The notes beneath the pieces are model-generated. The model was not told the origin of the DNA. It saw nothing but the letters and a program-made list of their open reading frames with translations, and ran no database searches. The translations under genes and the position numbers were made by a program. A stretch of 64,000 nucleotides of DNA from positions 169,656 to 233,655 of the forward strand of contig JAJYTD010000002.1 of NCBI GenBank assembly GCA_021793235.1. The letters run 5' to 3'. This document shows, piece after piece, positions 1 to 8,747 of the stretch; positions within the stretch are counted from its first letter, which is position 1; the number at the start of each line of letters is the position of its first letter. Origin of the DNA: Actinomycetes bacterium (GTDB lineage: Bacteria; Actinomycetota; Actinomycetes; Streptosporangiales; Streptosporangiaceae).

Positions 1-407
1 GCCAGCCGGTCGGAGACCGAGTAGTAGGAGTCGGGGTGGTCCGGCGCCACGGTCGTCGGACAGACCACGACCTCGGCCCCGTACGCCCGCAGGACGGAGA
101 GCTTGTCGGTGCCGACCTTGTCCGGGCATACGAACACGCAACGGTAGCCCTTCTCCGCCGCGACGATGGCCAGCCCGACACCGGTGTTGCCCGATGTCGG
201 CTCGACGATGGTCCCGCCCGGCTGGAGGAGGCCGTTCTTTTCCGCGTCCTCGACCATGCGCAGCGCGATCCGGTCCTTGACCGAACCTCCCGGATTGAAG
301 TACTCGACCTTGGCGACCACGGTCGGCGCAAGGCCTTCGGTCACCTTGTTCAACCGCACCAGCGGAGTGTCGCCGACAAGTTCGATCAATGAGTTGTGCA
401 CCCGCAT
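1..407 (-). CDS. Cystathionine beta-synthase / cysteine synthase family protein (5' part, runs off the window)
   Basis: PLP-dependent beta-replacement enzyme of sulfur amino acid metabolism, joining serine or acetylserine with homocysteine or sulfide in the cytoplasm. Only the first ~135 residues are in the window, starting at an ATG with MRVHNSLIELVGDTPLVRLN. The fold-type II signature GGSVKDRIA supplies the PLP-binding lysine, and the phosphate-binding loop TSGNTGVGLA follows. The later YYSVSDRLA stretch resembles actinobacterial cystathionine beta-synthases, whose C-terminal CBS domains would lie outside the window. Family assignment is firm. The choice between cystathionine beta-synthase and plain cysteine synthase is likely but not proven without the C-terminus. 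Confidence 0.9.
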   Translation of the reverse strand, partial: MRVHNSLIELVGDTPLVRLNKVTEGLAPTVVAKVEYFNPGGSVKDRIALRMVEDAEKNGLLQPGGTIVEPTSGNTGVGLAIVAAEKGYRCVFVCPDKVGTDKLSVLRAYGAEVVVCPTTVAPDHPDSYYSVSDRL

Positions 408-743
408 CAGCGGAGCCCCCCCCCTTTACCAATGCCTCCGGCGGACGCGGGCTGCGCGCGCCGCATACGGACCGGTCAGGCCCGTGTTCCCCGACTTTAA
501 CGCGGAGGATATTCCGACAGGTAAGAGCGGTGGATAAGACCGGCGAAGAGGCATGGGGAGGCGGCCGGCCCGGCCGGTCGCGGGCACGGGAACCACGGCC
601 TTTCGAAGAGCGTTCATAGAGCAGTTACCGATGGGTAGGACAAGAGGGTAAAAAGCCCTGGACAGGAGAAGGGGCGCCGGTCCCGAACGGAGGAGCACGC
701 TGCCCGGCGGCGAGCGGCCAGCCCCCAGGTCAGGAGGTGGAAG
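408..743. other. Intergenic region between divergent CBS-like and GDSL hydrolase genes
   Basis: This gap holds the upstream regions of two divergent genes. I see a GC-rich palindromic patch (ggccggcccggccgg) near 562-576 and a strong ribosome binding site (AGGAGGTG) just before the GDSL gene. I see no convincing gene, RNA or operator in it. Confidence 0.5.
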
Positions 744-1817
744 ATGGTACTGCGCGCCGCGAGCGCCCGGAGAATCGCCACCGCGACGGCGTTCGGCGGA
801 GGCGGTGTGACCCTGCTGGGAGCCAGTACGGTCGGGCTCCTCTACCTGCAGGCTCGACTGGCCCACAAAGCCGTGGGATTCACGCATTGGCAGCCGCCCC
901 AGGTCAATGGGGTGTACGGGCACGGGTCGGGCTCGCCGATCTCGTTCGTGATGATGGGCGACTCCACCGCGGCCGGCTTCGCCGTAACCGACGGCTTGCA
1001 GACCCCCGGAAGCCTTCTCGCCTCGGGCATCTCCGCGGTGGCCGAGAGACCCGTACGGCTGCGGAGGACAGCGCGCGTGGGCGCCACCTCCAAAGACCTG
1101 GTGGACCAGATGGAGAAGATCCGCGGCCAACACGTGGACCTCGCCGTCATTTTCATCGGCGCCAACGATGTGATCCGCCGCGTCCGCCCTGCCGATTCCG
1201 TGCGGCACCTGCAGAACATCGTGCGCGAACTGGTCAGCGCGGGCACCGCCGTCGTCGTGGGGACCTGCCCGGACCTGGGGACGGTGCAGCCCATCGGCCA
1301 GCCTCTGCGCTCCATCGCGCGACGCGCATCCCGGCAGCTCGCCGCCGCCCAGACCATAGCCGTGGTGGAGAGCGGCGGACGCACCGTATCGATGAGCAAC
1401 CTGCTTGCTGACGACTTTCAGGCATACCCGGAAGAGTTGTTCGGACCGGACCGGTTCCACCCTTCCGCACGGGGGTACGCACACGCTGCCGCGGCCGTAC
1501 TGCCGTCGGCGTGCGCGGCGCTGGGCCTGCTGCCCGAGCTGGAGACCCAGCCCGTCACCGCCCGCGGTGACGGTGTGCTGCCCGTCGACCGCGCCGCTGT
1601 CGAAGCCGCTGAAAAGGCGGGAACCGAGGTCAGCGGGGCAGAGGTCGATGGCCGCGAACGCGGCCCGCGCGGCCGCTGGGCCACGCTCATCCGGCGCCGC
1701 TTCGGCGCTCGTCCTACCGTTCCCGAGAACACGGACGAGGCGCTCACCGGAAGCCGGAACGACACGGATCCCGGGAATCCCGCCCCAGAGGTGAGCGCCC
1801 GGACCGCGACAGGTTAA
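744..1817 (+). CDS. SGNH/GDSL hydrolase family protein
   Basis: Predicted esterase or lipase of the SGNH hydrolase superfamily, 357 residues. An N-terminal hydrophobic stretch (about residues 11-38) looks like a signal anchor, so the catalytic domain is probably outside the membrane. Block I is GDST with nucleophile Ser74, block III is GAND at 139-142, and block V is DRFHP with the catalytic Asp236/His239 pair. The last ~80 residues are hydrophilic and rich in charged residues, without a recognised domain. The start is set by AGGAGGTG seven bases upstream of the ATG. The substrate is unknown. It stands divergent from the CBS-like gene and just ahead of a thiolase, which gives no clear functional hint. 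Confidence 0.85.
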   Translation: MVLRAASARRIATATAFGGGGVTLLGASTVGLLYLQARLAHKAVGFTHWQPPQVNGVYGHGSGSPISFVMMGDSTAAGFAVTDGLQTPGSLLASGISAVAERPVRLRRTARVGATSKDLVDQMEKIRGQHVDLAVIFIGANDVIRRVRPADSVRHLQNIVRELVSAGTAVVVGTCPDLGTVQPIGQPLRSIARRASRQLAAAQTIAVVESGGRTVSMSNLLADDFQAYPEELFGPDRFHPSARGYAHAAAAVLPSACAALGLLPELETQPVTARGDGVLPVDRAAVEAAEKAGTEVSGAEVDGRERGPRGRWATLIRRRFGARPTVPENTDEALTGSRNDTDPGNPAPEVSARTATG

Positions 1818-1880
1818 CGTTCGGGTAACCGCGGACCGACCAACCGGTCTGCCAGATCGTCCGCACAGAAAGGCGCGAGT

Positions 1881-3104
1881 ATGCCTGAAGCCGTCATCGT
1901 CGCGACCGCGCGTTCGCCCATCGGGCGCGCATTCAAGGGGTCGCTGAAGGACATCCGCCCCGACGACCTAACCGCGCAGATCATCTCCGCCGCCCTTGCC
2001 AAGGTCCCCGAACTGGATCCGGCCAGTGTCGAGGACGTGCTGCTGGGCTGCGGCCTGCCTGGCGGCGAGCAGGGGTACAACATGGCCCGCACGGTCGCCG
2101 TCCAGCTCGGCTTGGACACCGTCCCCGGAACGACCGCCACCCGCTACTGCTCCTCGTCACTGCAGACCACGCGCATGGCCTACCACGCGATCAAGGCCGG
2201 TGAAGGCGATGTCTTCATCTCCGCCGGCGTGGAGATGGTCAGCCGCTTCGTCAAGGGGAACAGCGACTCGCTGCCCGACACCAAGAACCCCCTGTTCGCC
2301 TCCGCTGAGGAGCGCACCGCCAAGCGCGCCGAGGGCGGGGCCGTCACCTGGCACGACCCGCGCGAGGACGGGCAGGTCCCCGACGTCTACATCGCGATGG
2401 GCCAAACCGCTGAGAACGTCGCGCAGATCCGCGGCCTCTCCCGGGAACGCCAGGATGAATTCGGTGTCCGTTCGCAGAACCTCGCCGAGAAGTCCATCGA
2501 CAACGGCTTCTGGGAACGCGAGATCACCCCGGTCACGCTGCCGGACGGCACTGTGGTCAGCGCCGACGACGGTCCCCGCCGCGGTACCACCTACGAGAAG
2601 GTGTCGCGGCTCCAGCCGGTGTTCCGCCCCGACGGCACGGTCACCGCCGGCAACTGCTGCCCGCTCAACGACGGTGCCGCAGCAGTGGTCATCATGAGCG
2701 ACACCAAAGCCGCGCAGTTGGGCCTCACCCCGATCGCCCGCATCGTGTCCACGGGTGTCAGCGCCCTTTCTCCGGAGATCATGGGGCTGGGGCCGGTGGA
2801 GGCGTCCCGGCAGGCGCTGGCTCGCGCCAACATGACCATCAGCGACATCGACCTTGTCGAGATCAATGAGGCGTTCGCCGCCCAGGTGCTGCCGTCGGCC
2901 GATGACCTCGGCATCGACATCGACCGCCAGCTCAACGTCAACGGCGGCGCGATCGCGGTGGGCCACCCGTTCGGCATGACCGGTGCTCGCATCACAACGA
3001 CGCTCCTCAACGGTCTGGACTTCCACGACAAGACGTTCGGTCTGGAGACCATGTGCGTGGGAGGCGGCCAAGGAATGGCCGCTATCTTCGAGCGGCTGAG
3101 CTGA
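1881..3104 (+). CDS. Thiolase (acetyl-CoA C-acyltransferase)
   Basis: Thiolase-family enzyme that cleaves 3-ketoacyl-CoA, or condenses acyl-CoAs, in fatty acid metabolism; 407 residues, the usual length. The acyl-accepting cysteine is C90 in ATRYCSSSLQ. The C-terminal catalytic motifs are NVNGGAIAVGHPFGMTGAR, with the catalytic His, and MCVGGGQG, with the second Cys. NEAFAAQ is the typical thiolase loop. The start ATG follows AAAGG at good spacing. It most resembles the FadA-like degradative thiolases of actinomycetes (for example the FadA6-type of mycobacteria), but chain-length specificity cannot be read from the sequence. No beta-oxidation partner lies next to it. Confidence 0.93.
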   Translation: MPEAVIVATARSPIGRAFKGSLKDIRPDDLTAQIISAALAKVPELDPASVEDVLLGCGLPGGEQGYNMARTVAVQLGLDTVPGTTATRYCSSSLQTTRMAYHAIKAGEGDVFISAGVEMVSRFVKGNSDSLPDTKNPLFASAEERTAKRAEGGAVTWHDPREDGQVPDVYIAMGQTAENVAQIRGLSRERQDEFGVRSQNLAEKSIDNGFWEREITPVTLPDGTVVSADDGPRRGTTYEKVSRLQPVFRPDGTVTAGNCCPLNDGAAAVVIMSDTKAAQLGLTPIARIVSTGVSALSPEIMGLGPVEASRQALARANMTISDIDLVEINEAFAAQVLPSADDLGIDIDRQLNVNGGAIAVGHPFGMTGARITTTLLNGLDFHDKTFGLETMCVGGGQGMAAIFERLS

Positions 3105-3155
3105 GCTGCAGTGAAGGGTGGGAAGCCGACCGCACAACCACACGCTTCCCGCCTC

Positions 3156-3197
3156 CGTTTCGGGGGTGTCTGCTGCGCGGCAGGCACCCCCGAAACG
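3156..3197 (+). terminator. Strong hairpin after the thiolase gene
   Basis: An 18-bp inverted repeat (cgtttcgggggtgtctgc paired with gcaggcacccccgaaacg, one G-U type mismatch) with a 6-base loop lies 52 bases past the thiolase stop. There is no U-tract, as is common for actinomycete terminators. Confidence 0.7.
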
Positions 3198-3379
3198 CGG
3201 TAGCGCACCGGCGACGGGCCGGGCCGGGCCCTGCGCGCAACGGGACGTTGAACAGCAGACGACGCGAACGTAAATATTGATCTACATGGCGCGACGTAAA
3301 AGCTTGGCCCAAAGGCTTGTCCGAACCGTAATCCTATTGCAGGGTCGCAGGTAAGTGCCGTACACATTCGGAGGTGCCT

Positions 3380-3625
3380 ATGCCGGTTACCCACTCGCCG
3401 GAGACTCACGCGCTGCTTATCGCCCGCATCCCAACCGTCACAGGCCGCGAACTCCACGAGTGGTTCGACACGCTAGAGATGGGTCCAGGGCTCACGCGCT
3501 GCTTGGAGCGCACAAACTGGCTCGCGGACGAGTACAACCTCAGTCATGGCTACGCTCAGGCCATCGTCCATGAGTACGACCGCCGCCGCCGCAACCGCTC
3601 GTTCGTTCCGCAGCAGCGTCTTTGA
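3380..3625 (+). CDS. DUF4287 domain-containing protein
   Basis: Small cytoplasmic protein of unknown function, 81 residues, nearly all of it the DUF4287 domain. It starts at HSPETHALLIARIPTVTGR and includes the conserved LHEWFDTLEMGPGLTRC and ERTNWLADEYNLSHGYAQAI stretches; the C-terminus is basic (YDRRRRNRS). GGAGGT lies four bases before the ATG. A GTG two codons upstream would sit inside that ribosome site, so the ATG is preferred. It is a single-gene unit ending at a shared convergent terminator. Confidence 0.8.
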   Translation: MPVTHSPETHALLIARIPTVTGRELHEWFDTLEMGPGLTRCLERTNWLADEYNLSHGYAQAIVHEYDRRRRNRSFVPQQRL

Positions 3626-3667
3626 CGCTTGGTCGGCCCGCCCGCCTCGTGTGAGCACACACAAGAA

Positions 3668-3703
3668 GGAGCGCCCCGCCCGGTAAACCGGGCGGGGCGC
3701 TCC
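3668..3703. terminator. Bidirectional terminator hairpin
   Basis: A perfect 16-bp inverted repeat (ggagcgccccgcccgg and its complement) with a TAAA loop sits between the convergent DUF4287 and Bax-inhibitor genes, so it can serve both. Confidence 0.8.
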
Positions 3704-3727
3704 TGGGCCGCGGGGATGGTCGCCCCG

Positions 3728-4615
3728 TCACTCGCTGAATATCGCGTAGATCATCCAGACCAGGCGCAGCATCTCGATGTAGAGCCAGATCAGCGACACG
3801 GTCAGACCGAAGGCGAACTGCCAGGCGAGCTTATTGGGAACACCGGCGGCGATGCCGTCCTCGATTCCCTTGAACTCGATGGCCAGTGTGGCGCAGGCGA
3901 TGACGATCATCACCAGGCAGACGGCGATGCCCAGCGGCCCGGCCTCGCGCAGGCCCAGTCCGCCGGGGATGAAGATGCTGAGCACGAAGTTGGCGAGGAT
4001 CATCACGAGTGCGGCGACCAGGGCAACCGACACGACCTTGACGAAGGTGTTGGTCACTCGGATGATGCGCAGCCGGTAGAGCGCCAGCATCGTGGCGAAC
4101 GCGAAGATCGTGCCGAAGACCGCCTGGGTCACCAGTTGGCCCGGGGCGGCACCGGCCATCGTCTCGAAGAAGCGGCTGATGCCACCGACGAACAGGCCCT
4201 CGAAGGCCGCGTAGGTGAGGATCAGCGCGGGGTTGGTCGACTGCTTGAAAGCGATGACCAGCCCGAGGATCAGGCCGCCGATCATGCCGGCGAACGTCAG
4301 CAGCATGCCGAGGCCGGGGGCGGCCGGGTTGAACAGGAAGAACGTCACAATGGCGGCCAGGATGACCGTGCCGATCGTCATGCCGCTGCGCATGACGACG
4401 TCGTCGATGGTCATCGCCCCGCCAGCGGGCTGCTGCGCGTAGGGGGGCATGCCGGGCTGGGGGTATCCCGGGTATCCCTGCTGCTGATAACCCTGCTGGT
4501 ACGGCTGTCCGTAGGGCGCGCCCTGACCGTACGGTGCCTGATACGGGTGACCGTACCCGGCCTGGCCGGACCGCATCGCCCGTTTGAGAACGGGGTTGGA
4601 ACTCCTCATCTGCAT
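3728..4615 (-). CDS. Bax inhibitor-1/YccA family membrane protein
   Basis: Multipass inner-membrane protein of the Bax inhibitor-1 superfamily, 295 residues. The first ~60 residues are a Gly/Pro/Gln/Tyr-rich cytoplasmic tail. About seven membrane spans follow, beginning near GMTIGTVILAAIVTFFLF and ending with AFGLTVSLIWLYIEMLRL. The N-terminal MRSSNPVLKRAM motif is typical of the actinobacterial branch. Some family members are pH-sensitive calcium leak channels; the role here is unknown. Two ATGs six bases apart (4615 and 4609) are both possible. The first has an AAGG at about 11 bases. Confidence 0.9.
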   Translation of the reverse strand: MQMRSSNPVLKRAMRSGQAGYGHPYQAPYGQGAPYGQPYQQGYQQQGYPGYPQPGMPPYAQQPAGGAMTIDDVVMRSGMTIGTVILAAIVTFFLFNPAAPGLGMLLTFAGMIGGLILGLVIAFKQSTNPALILTYAAFEGLFVGGISRFFETMAGAAPGQLVTQAVFGTIFAFATMLALYRLRIIRVTNTFVKVVSVALVAALVMILANFVLSIFIPGGLGLREAGPLGIAVCLVMIVIACATLAIEFKGIEDGIAAGVPNKLAWQFAFGLTVSLIWLYIEMLRLVWMIYAIFSE

Positions 4616-4744
4616 GTCTTCGCAAGCCTTTCCAGGGCATGAATTACCTGCCCTCAACGTAACGCACCGCAGGATGCGCAGGTTCCCGCGGTCAATCGCG
4701 GGTTCGACGCACCGCCCTGGCCCCGAGTTCCCGCCCCGTGTCCC

Positions 4745-4774
4745 TTGACAATCGGGGGCGGGCATGCCCATGCT
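4745..4774 (+). promoter_or_regulatory. Sigma70-like promoter for a leaderless transcript
   Basis: A perfect -35 TTGACA (4745-4750) is followed after 18 bp by CATGCT (4769-4774). A start about seven bases further on falls on the ATG at 4781, which would make the transcript leaderless. Inference from spacing only. Confidence 0.45.
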
Positions 4775-4780
4775 CAAATC

Positions 4781-4903
4781 ATGACTACGCGGCCCCTGCT
4801 CCTCCCGGCGATCCGCCGGAGTGAATTCGTCTTCGGGATGCGCCGCACCACCACAGGCATTCTCTGCCTGCGCGGGCGCCTGGGGTCTCCGCCCCGCGCC
4901 TGA
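4781..4903 (+). CDS. Putative leader peptide upstream of the TauD-type dioxygenase
   Basis: A 40-codon open frame starting at the predicted transcription start, MTTRPLLLPAIRRSEF..., ending ILCLRGRLGSPPRA. It is Arg-rich and has one cysteine codon (codon 29). Actinobacteria often place leaderless, cysteine-containing leader peptides upstream of sulfur-metabolism genes, where ribosome stalling at Cys codons controls the downstream gene. The next gene is a TauD-family dioxygenase, a sulfonate-type function, which fits. I do not recognise the exact peptide family. A shorter version could start at the internal Met at codon 20. Proposed as a regulatory peptide, not an enzyme. Confidence 0.4.
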   Translation: MTTRPLLLPAIRRSEFVFGMRRTTTGILCLRGRLGSPPRA

Positions 4904-5077
4904 CTGTTAAGTCGTTTCTCTTTCGCCGTCTCGGCACCGCGCGAATCCCGCGCATACGTCTGCCTGTCGAGCCGTGCCCACACCCACATATTCCGCCCGC
5001 GGACCGCATCCGCTCACGCTGCCGTCCGCTCACACTTCCGTCTGTCCGCTATCGCTCCTACAGGAAGGTAGGGAAGC

Positions 5078-6016
5078 ATGTCCGTCCTCACGTCCACACC
5101 TGCCGCGGAAGGGCTGCGAGAGGCCCGCTGTGTCGACGAGGCCGTCGTCGAAGGCCCCCGCCATCTCCGCCGACTGGCGGAATCCGCCGAGGCGCGCCCC
5201 TATACGCGCTTCGAGGTCCGTCCTCTGGGACCGCTCATCGGCGCCGAGATCCACGGCGTGGATCTGCGCGCTCCCATCAGCGAGGAACTGCGGCAGGAAC
5301 TGCACCGGGCCCTGCTGGAGTTCAAGGTCATCTTCTTCCGCGACCAGCCCATCACTTCCCAGCGCCAGCAAGAGATCGCCCGGATGTGGGGTGACCTGGA
5401 GACCAACCCGTTCATCGAGCAGGGCGAGGACGCCCATATCGCCCGCTTCGCCAAGGGCGGGATGCCGCCGAGCTATGAGAACGTCTGGCACACCGATGTC
5501 ACCTGGCGGGAAAAGCCCGCGCTCGGTGCGATCCTGCGTCTGGTGGAGGTACCGCCGTATGGCGGCGACACGATGTGGGCCGACATGGCCGCCGCCTACG
5601 ACAACCTGCCGACCGAGGTCAAGGAGCGTATCGACGGGGCCGTCGCCGAGCACGACGTGATCCCGGGCTTCGCCCGGTTCCTCTCCGAGGAGAAACTGCG
5701 GGAGTGGCAGGACCGGTTCCCGCCGGTGCGCCACCCTGTCGTACGGACCCACCCCGAGACCGGCCGCCGGACGCTGTTCGTCAACGTCTCCTTCACCACC
5801 CGCATCCTGGGCATGGACCGCGGCGAAAGCGATGACCTGCTGCGTTACCTGTTCCAGCAGGCGCACGTGCCGGAATACCAGGTGCGGTTCCACTGGGAGC
5901 GCGATTCCATCGCTTTCTGGGACAACCGTGCGACCCAGCACTACGCCGTGAACGACTACTACCCGCACCGGCGTGTGGCCGAACGCGTCGCGATCGTCGG
6001 CGACCGGCCGTTCTGA
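5078..6016 (+). CDS. TauD/TfdA family Fe(II)/2-oxoglutarate dioxygenase
   Basis: Non-heme iron dioxygenase related to taurine and alkylsulfonate dioxygenases, 312 residues. It oxidises its substrate with O2 and 2-oxoglutarate; in family members acting on sulfonates this releases sulfite. The iron ligands are visible as H138 and D140 in VWHTD and H288 in ATQHYAVNDY. Arg298 or Arg299 (PHRR) is the likely 2-oxoglutarate anchor. The RVEVRPLGPLIGAEIHGVDL-like beginning (FEVRPLGPLIGAEIHGVDLR) is typical of the family. The ATG follows GAAGGTAGGGAAGC. Substrate is not determined by sequence; the sulfur link rests on the family and on the putative leader peptide 170 bp upstream. Confidence 0.9.
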   Translation: MSVLTSTPAAEGLREARCVDEAVVEGPRHLRRLAESAEARPYTRFEVRPLGPLIGAEIHGVDLRAPISEELRQELHRALLEFKVIFFRDQPITSQRQQEIARMWGDLETNPFIEQGEDAHIARFAKGGMPPSYENVWHTDVTWREKPALGAILRLVEVPPYGGDTMWADMAAAYDNLPTEVKERIDGAVAEHDVIPGFARFLSEEKLREWQDRFPPVRHPVVRTHPETGRRTLFVNVSFTTRILGMDRGESDDLLRYLFQQAHVPEYQVRFHWERDSIAFWDNRATQHYAVNDYYPHRRVAERVAIVGDRPF

Positions 6017-6027
6017 CCCCGCCCACC

Positions 6028-6063
6028 GCGCCCGGCCCCGCGGAGAGCGGCGGGGCCGGGCGC
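6028..6063. terminator. Convergent terminator hairpin
   Basis: A perfect 14-bp stem (gcgcccggccccgc and its complement) with an 8-base loop lies between the convergent dioxygenase and proline dehydrogenase genes. Confidence 0.8.
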
Positions 6064-6067
6064 CGCG

Positions 6068-6994
6068 TCAGCGCCGGCCGGCCAGCGACCGGACGAAGAA
6101 CGCGATGTTGGCCGGGCGCTCGGCCAGTCGGCGCATGAAATAGCCGTACCATTCGTCGCCGTAGGGAACATAGACCCGCATCCGGTCGCCCTGCTCGGCG
6201 ATCCGCACCTGTTCGCCATCGCGGATGCCGTAGAGCATCTGGTACTCGTAGCTCTCGACCGGTCTTCTGTTCTCCTCGGCCAGCCGCCCCGCGATGGCCA
6301 CCATGCGCGGATCGTGTGAGGCGATCATCGGATAACCGCTGCCGGCCATGAGGATCCTCATGCACCGCACATAGGCCCGATCCACCTCGGCCTTGTTCCG
6401 GTAGGCGACGGAGGCGGGCTCGTCGTAGGCGCCCTTGCACAGCCGCACGCGCGAACCCTCGTACTGGAGATCACGGCAGTCGGCTTCGGTCCGGCGCAGG
6501 TAGGCCTGCAGCACGGCGCCGACCCACGGAAAGTCCACGCGCAGTTCACGCAGGATGGACAGGGTGGAATCGGTGGTCGTGTGATCCTCCATGTCGAGGG
6601 TGACCGTGGTGCCGACCGCCGCGGCCGCCTCGCAGATGCGCAAGGCGTGGTCCAGGGCGATCTTGTCCCCGTCCGCAGGGAGCAGCCGCCCCAACGCCGA
6701 CAGCTTCACTGACACCTCGGTCCGGTCGGCCAGCCCGGCCCGGCCCAGCTCCTTCAGTAACCGCGTATAGGCGGTGACCGCCGCCTCGGCCTGAACTGCG
6801 TCGGTGACGTCCTCGCCCAGGTGGTCCAGCGTGACCAGGCGTGTCCGGGTGAGCTCCTCGATCGTGGGCAGCGCCTGCTCCAGGGTGGATCCGGCGACAA
6901 ACCTCGACACGAGTCCCCGGGTCACCGGGGCGCGTTCGACAAGAGTGCGGCAGGCAGTGGACCGCGCCGCGGCCAGAAGAGGCGTACGAAGCAT
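6068..6994 (-). CDS. Proline dehydrogenase (PRODH)
   Basis: FAD-dependent oxidation of proline to pyrroline-5-carboxylate, the first step of proline catabolism; 308 residues, the size of monofunctional PRODH. Family motifs are all present in order: VSVKLSALG, LDMEDHTTTDSTL, VLQAYLRRT, RVRLCKGAYDEP, MIASHDP, YEYQMLYGIRD and the C-terminal substrate motif YFMRRLAERPAN, in which the paired arginines bind the proline carboxylate. The ATG is preceded by GAGGTCAACC. It lies 127 bp downstream of the P5C dehydrogenase gene on the same strand, so the two probably share a transcript. Membrane association is expected from the family. Confidence 0.95.
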   Translation of the reverse strand: MLRTPLLAAARSTACRTLVERAPVTRGLVSRFVAGSTLEQALPTIEELTRTRLVTLDHLGEDVTDAVQAEAAVTAYTRLLKELGRAGLADRTEVSVKLSALGRLLPADGDKIALDHALRICEAAAAVGTTVTLDMEDHTTTDSTLSILRELRVDFPWVGAVLQAYLRRTEADCRDLQYEGSRVRLCKGAYDEPASVAYRNKAEVDRAYVRCMRILMAGSGYPMIASHDPRMVAIAGRLAEENRRPVESYEYQMLYGIRDGEQVRIAEQGDRMRVYVPYGDEWYGYFMRRLAERPANIAFFVRSLAGRR

Positions 6995-7121
6995 GGTTGA
7001 CCTCGTGTTCTGTGGTACGTACTGACGGCACGGGAGCCTGCCCCCCGGAAGGGGGCGGCGCGGCGTCCTGTGCCGGTACGAGCCCCGGCCAGGACGGGAC
7101 CGGGGCCCTTCTCCCCGGGGC

Positions 7122-8747
7122 TCAGCCCTGGTGGGGGTAGGACGAGACCTTCGGAGCAACGAAGGTCTCCTTGATCGAACGCGGGCTGGCCCAGCGTGCC
7201 AGGTTCTGCGCGCTTCCGGCTTTGTCGTTGGTGCCGGAGGCCCGGGCGCCGCCGAAGGGCTGCTGCCCGACGACGGACCCGGTCGGCTTGTCGTTGACGT
7301 AGAAGTTGCCCGCGGCAAAGCGCAGCGCCTCGTGTGCCGCGCTGACGGCCGCACGGTCGTTGGCGATCACCGCGCCGGTGAGGGCATAGGCCGACCCCTC
7401 GTCGACGGCCTTGAGGATGCGCTCATAGTCGCCGTCCTCGTAGACGTGCACGGCGATGACCGGTCCGAAGTACTCGGTGCGGAAGACGTCGTTGGCCGGA
7501 TCAGAGCCGAGCAGGACGGTCGGACGCACGAAGTAGCCCTGGGAGTCGTCTGCGGTACCGCCGGCCAGGACCTCCAGCGACGTGTCCGAACGCGCCCGGT
7601 CCAGGACGCCTGAGAGCCGGTCGAAGGAGCGGCGGTCGATGACGGCACCCATGAAATTGCCGAAGTCGGTGACGTCGCCCATGGGCAGCGCCTCCACCTC
7701 GGAGACGAGGTCGTCGCGCATGCGCTCCCATACCGAACGCGCGATGAACGCACGCGAGGCGGCGGAGCACTTCTGCCCCTGGTATTCGAACGCGCCGCGG
7801 ACGATGGCGGTGCGCACCACGTCGGGGTCAGCGGAGGCGTGCGCGACGATGAAGTCCTTGCCGCCGGTCTCCCCCACGATGCGCGGGTAGGACCGGTAGC
7901 CCTCGATGTTCTCACCGATCGTGCGCCACAGGTGCCGGAAGGTGCGGGTCGATCCGGTGAAATGCACACCGGCCAGGTCAGGGTCGGCCATCGCCACATC
8001 GGAGACGGCCAGGCCGTCGCCGGTGACCATGTTGATGACGCCGGGCGGCATCCCGGCCTCTTCGAGCAGCCGCATGGTCAGATCCGCCGCGAACTGCTGT
8101 GTGGGCGAGGGCTTCCACACCACGACATTGCCCATCAGCGCCGGGGCGGTCGGCAGGTTGCCCGCGATCGCGGTGAAGTTGAAGGGGGTGATCGCGTAGA
8201 CGAAGCCCTCCAGCGGCCGCTGCTCCAGACGGTTCCACTGGCCAGCGGGGCTGTAGGGCTGTTCCTGCATGAGGCGGTGCCCGTAGGAGACGTTGAAGCG
8301 CCAGAAGTCGGCCAGTTCGCAGACCGCGTCGATCTCGGCTTGGATCGCGGTCTTGGACTGGCCGAGCATCGTCGCCGCGTTCAGCGTCTGGCGCCAGGGC
8401 CCGGCGAGCAGGTCGGCGGCGCGCAGCAGGATCGCGGCGCGTTCGTCGAACGGCATCGCACGCCAGGCGGGGGCCGCGCTCTTCGCCGCGGCGACAGCGG
8501 CACGCGCGTCGTCGTGCGTGGCGTTGGCCATGGTGCCCAGAACGGAAGCGTGCTTGTGCGGTTGGACCACGTCGATCCGCGGCCCTTGGCCCATCCGCCG
8601 TTCGCCGCCGATCGTCATCGCCAGCTCTGCCTGTCCGCTGGCGAGCACGCCGAGCCGCTCCGCCAGTTCGGCCCGCTCGGGGCTGCCGGGTTCGTAGGTG
8701 AGGACGGGCTCGTTCACCGGCGCGGGAACGTTCGTCAGGGCGTCCAT
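7122..8747 (-). CDS. pruA: L-glutamate gamma-semialdehyde (pyrroline-5-carboxylate) dehydrogenase
   Basis: NAD-dependent aldehyde dehydrogenase that converts glutamate semialdehyde to glutamate, the second step of proline breakdown; 541 residues. The catalytic Cys lies in EYQGQKCSAASRAF and the general-base Glu in IVGETGGKDF. The cofactor-binding ITPFNFTAIAGNLP and VHFTGSTRTF stretches match the P5CDH branch rather than generic aldehyde dehydrogenases. The start ATG sits behind a strong AAGGGAGGTG. It is first in the proline operon and divergent from the PucR-type regulator. The long upstream reading frame is not needed and lacks ribosome-site support. Confidence 0.95.
   Translation of the reverse strand: MDALTNVPAPVNEPVLTYEPGSPERAELAERLGVLASGQAELAMTIGGERRMGQGPRIDVVQPHKHASVLGTMANATHDDARAAVAAAKSAAPAWRAMPFDERAAILLRAADLLAGPWRQTLNAATMLGQSKTAIQAEIDAVCELADFWRFNVSYGHRLMQEQPYSPAGQWNRLEQRPLEGFVYAITPFNFTAIAGNLPTAPALMGNVVVWKPSPTQQFAADLTMRLLEEAGMPPGVINMVTGDGLAVSDVAMADPDLAGVHFTGSTRTFRHLWRTIGENIEGYRSYPRIVGETGGKDFIVAHASADPDVVRTAIVRGAFEYQGQKCSAASRAFIARSVWERMRDDLVSEVEALPMGDVTDFGNFMGAVIDRRSFDRLSGVLDRARSDTSLEVLAGGTADDSQGYFVRPTVLLGSDPANDVFRTEYFGPVIAVHVYEDGDYERILKAVDEGSAYALTGAVIANDRAAVSAAHEALRFAAGNFYVNDKPTGSVVGQQPFGGARASGTNDKAGSAQNLARWASPRSIKETFVAPKVSSYPHQG

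Noticed and set aside
6995..7121. Terminator separating the P5C dehydrogenase and proline dehydrogenase genes
   Set aside because: GC-rich inverted repeats are present, but none is clean enough to call, and the two enzymes act in one pathway, so I treat them as one operon with internal structure.
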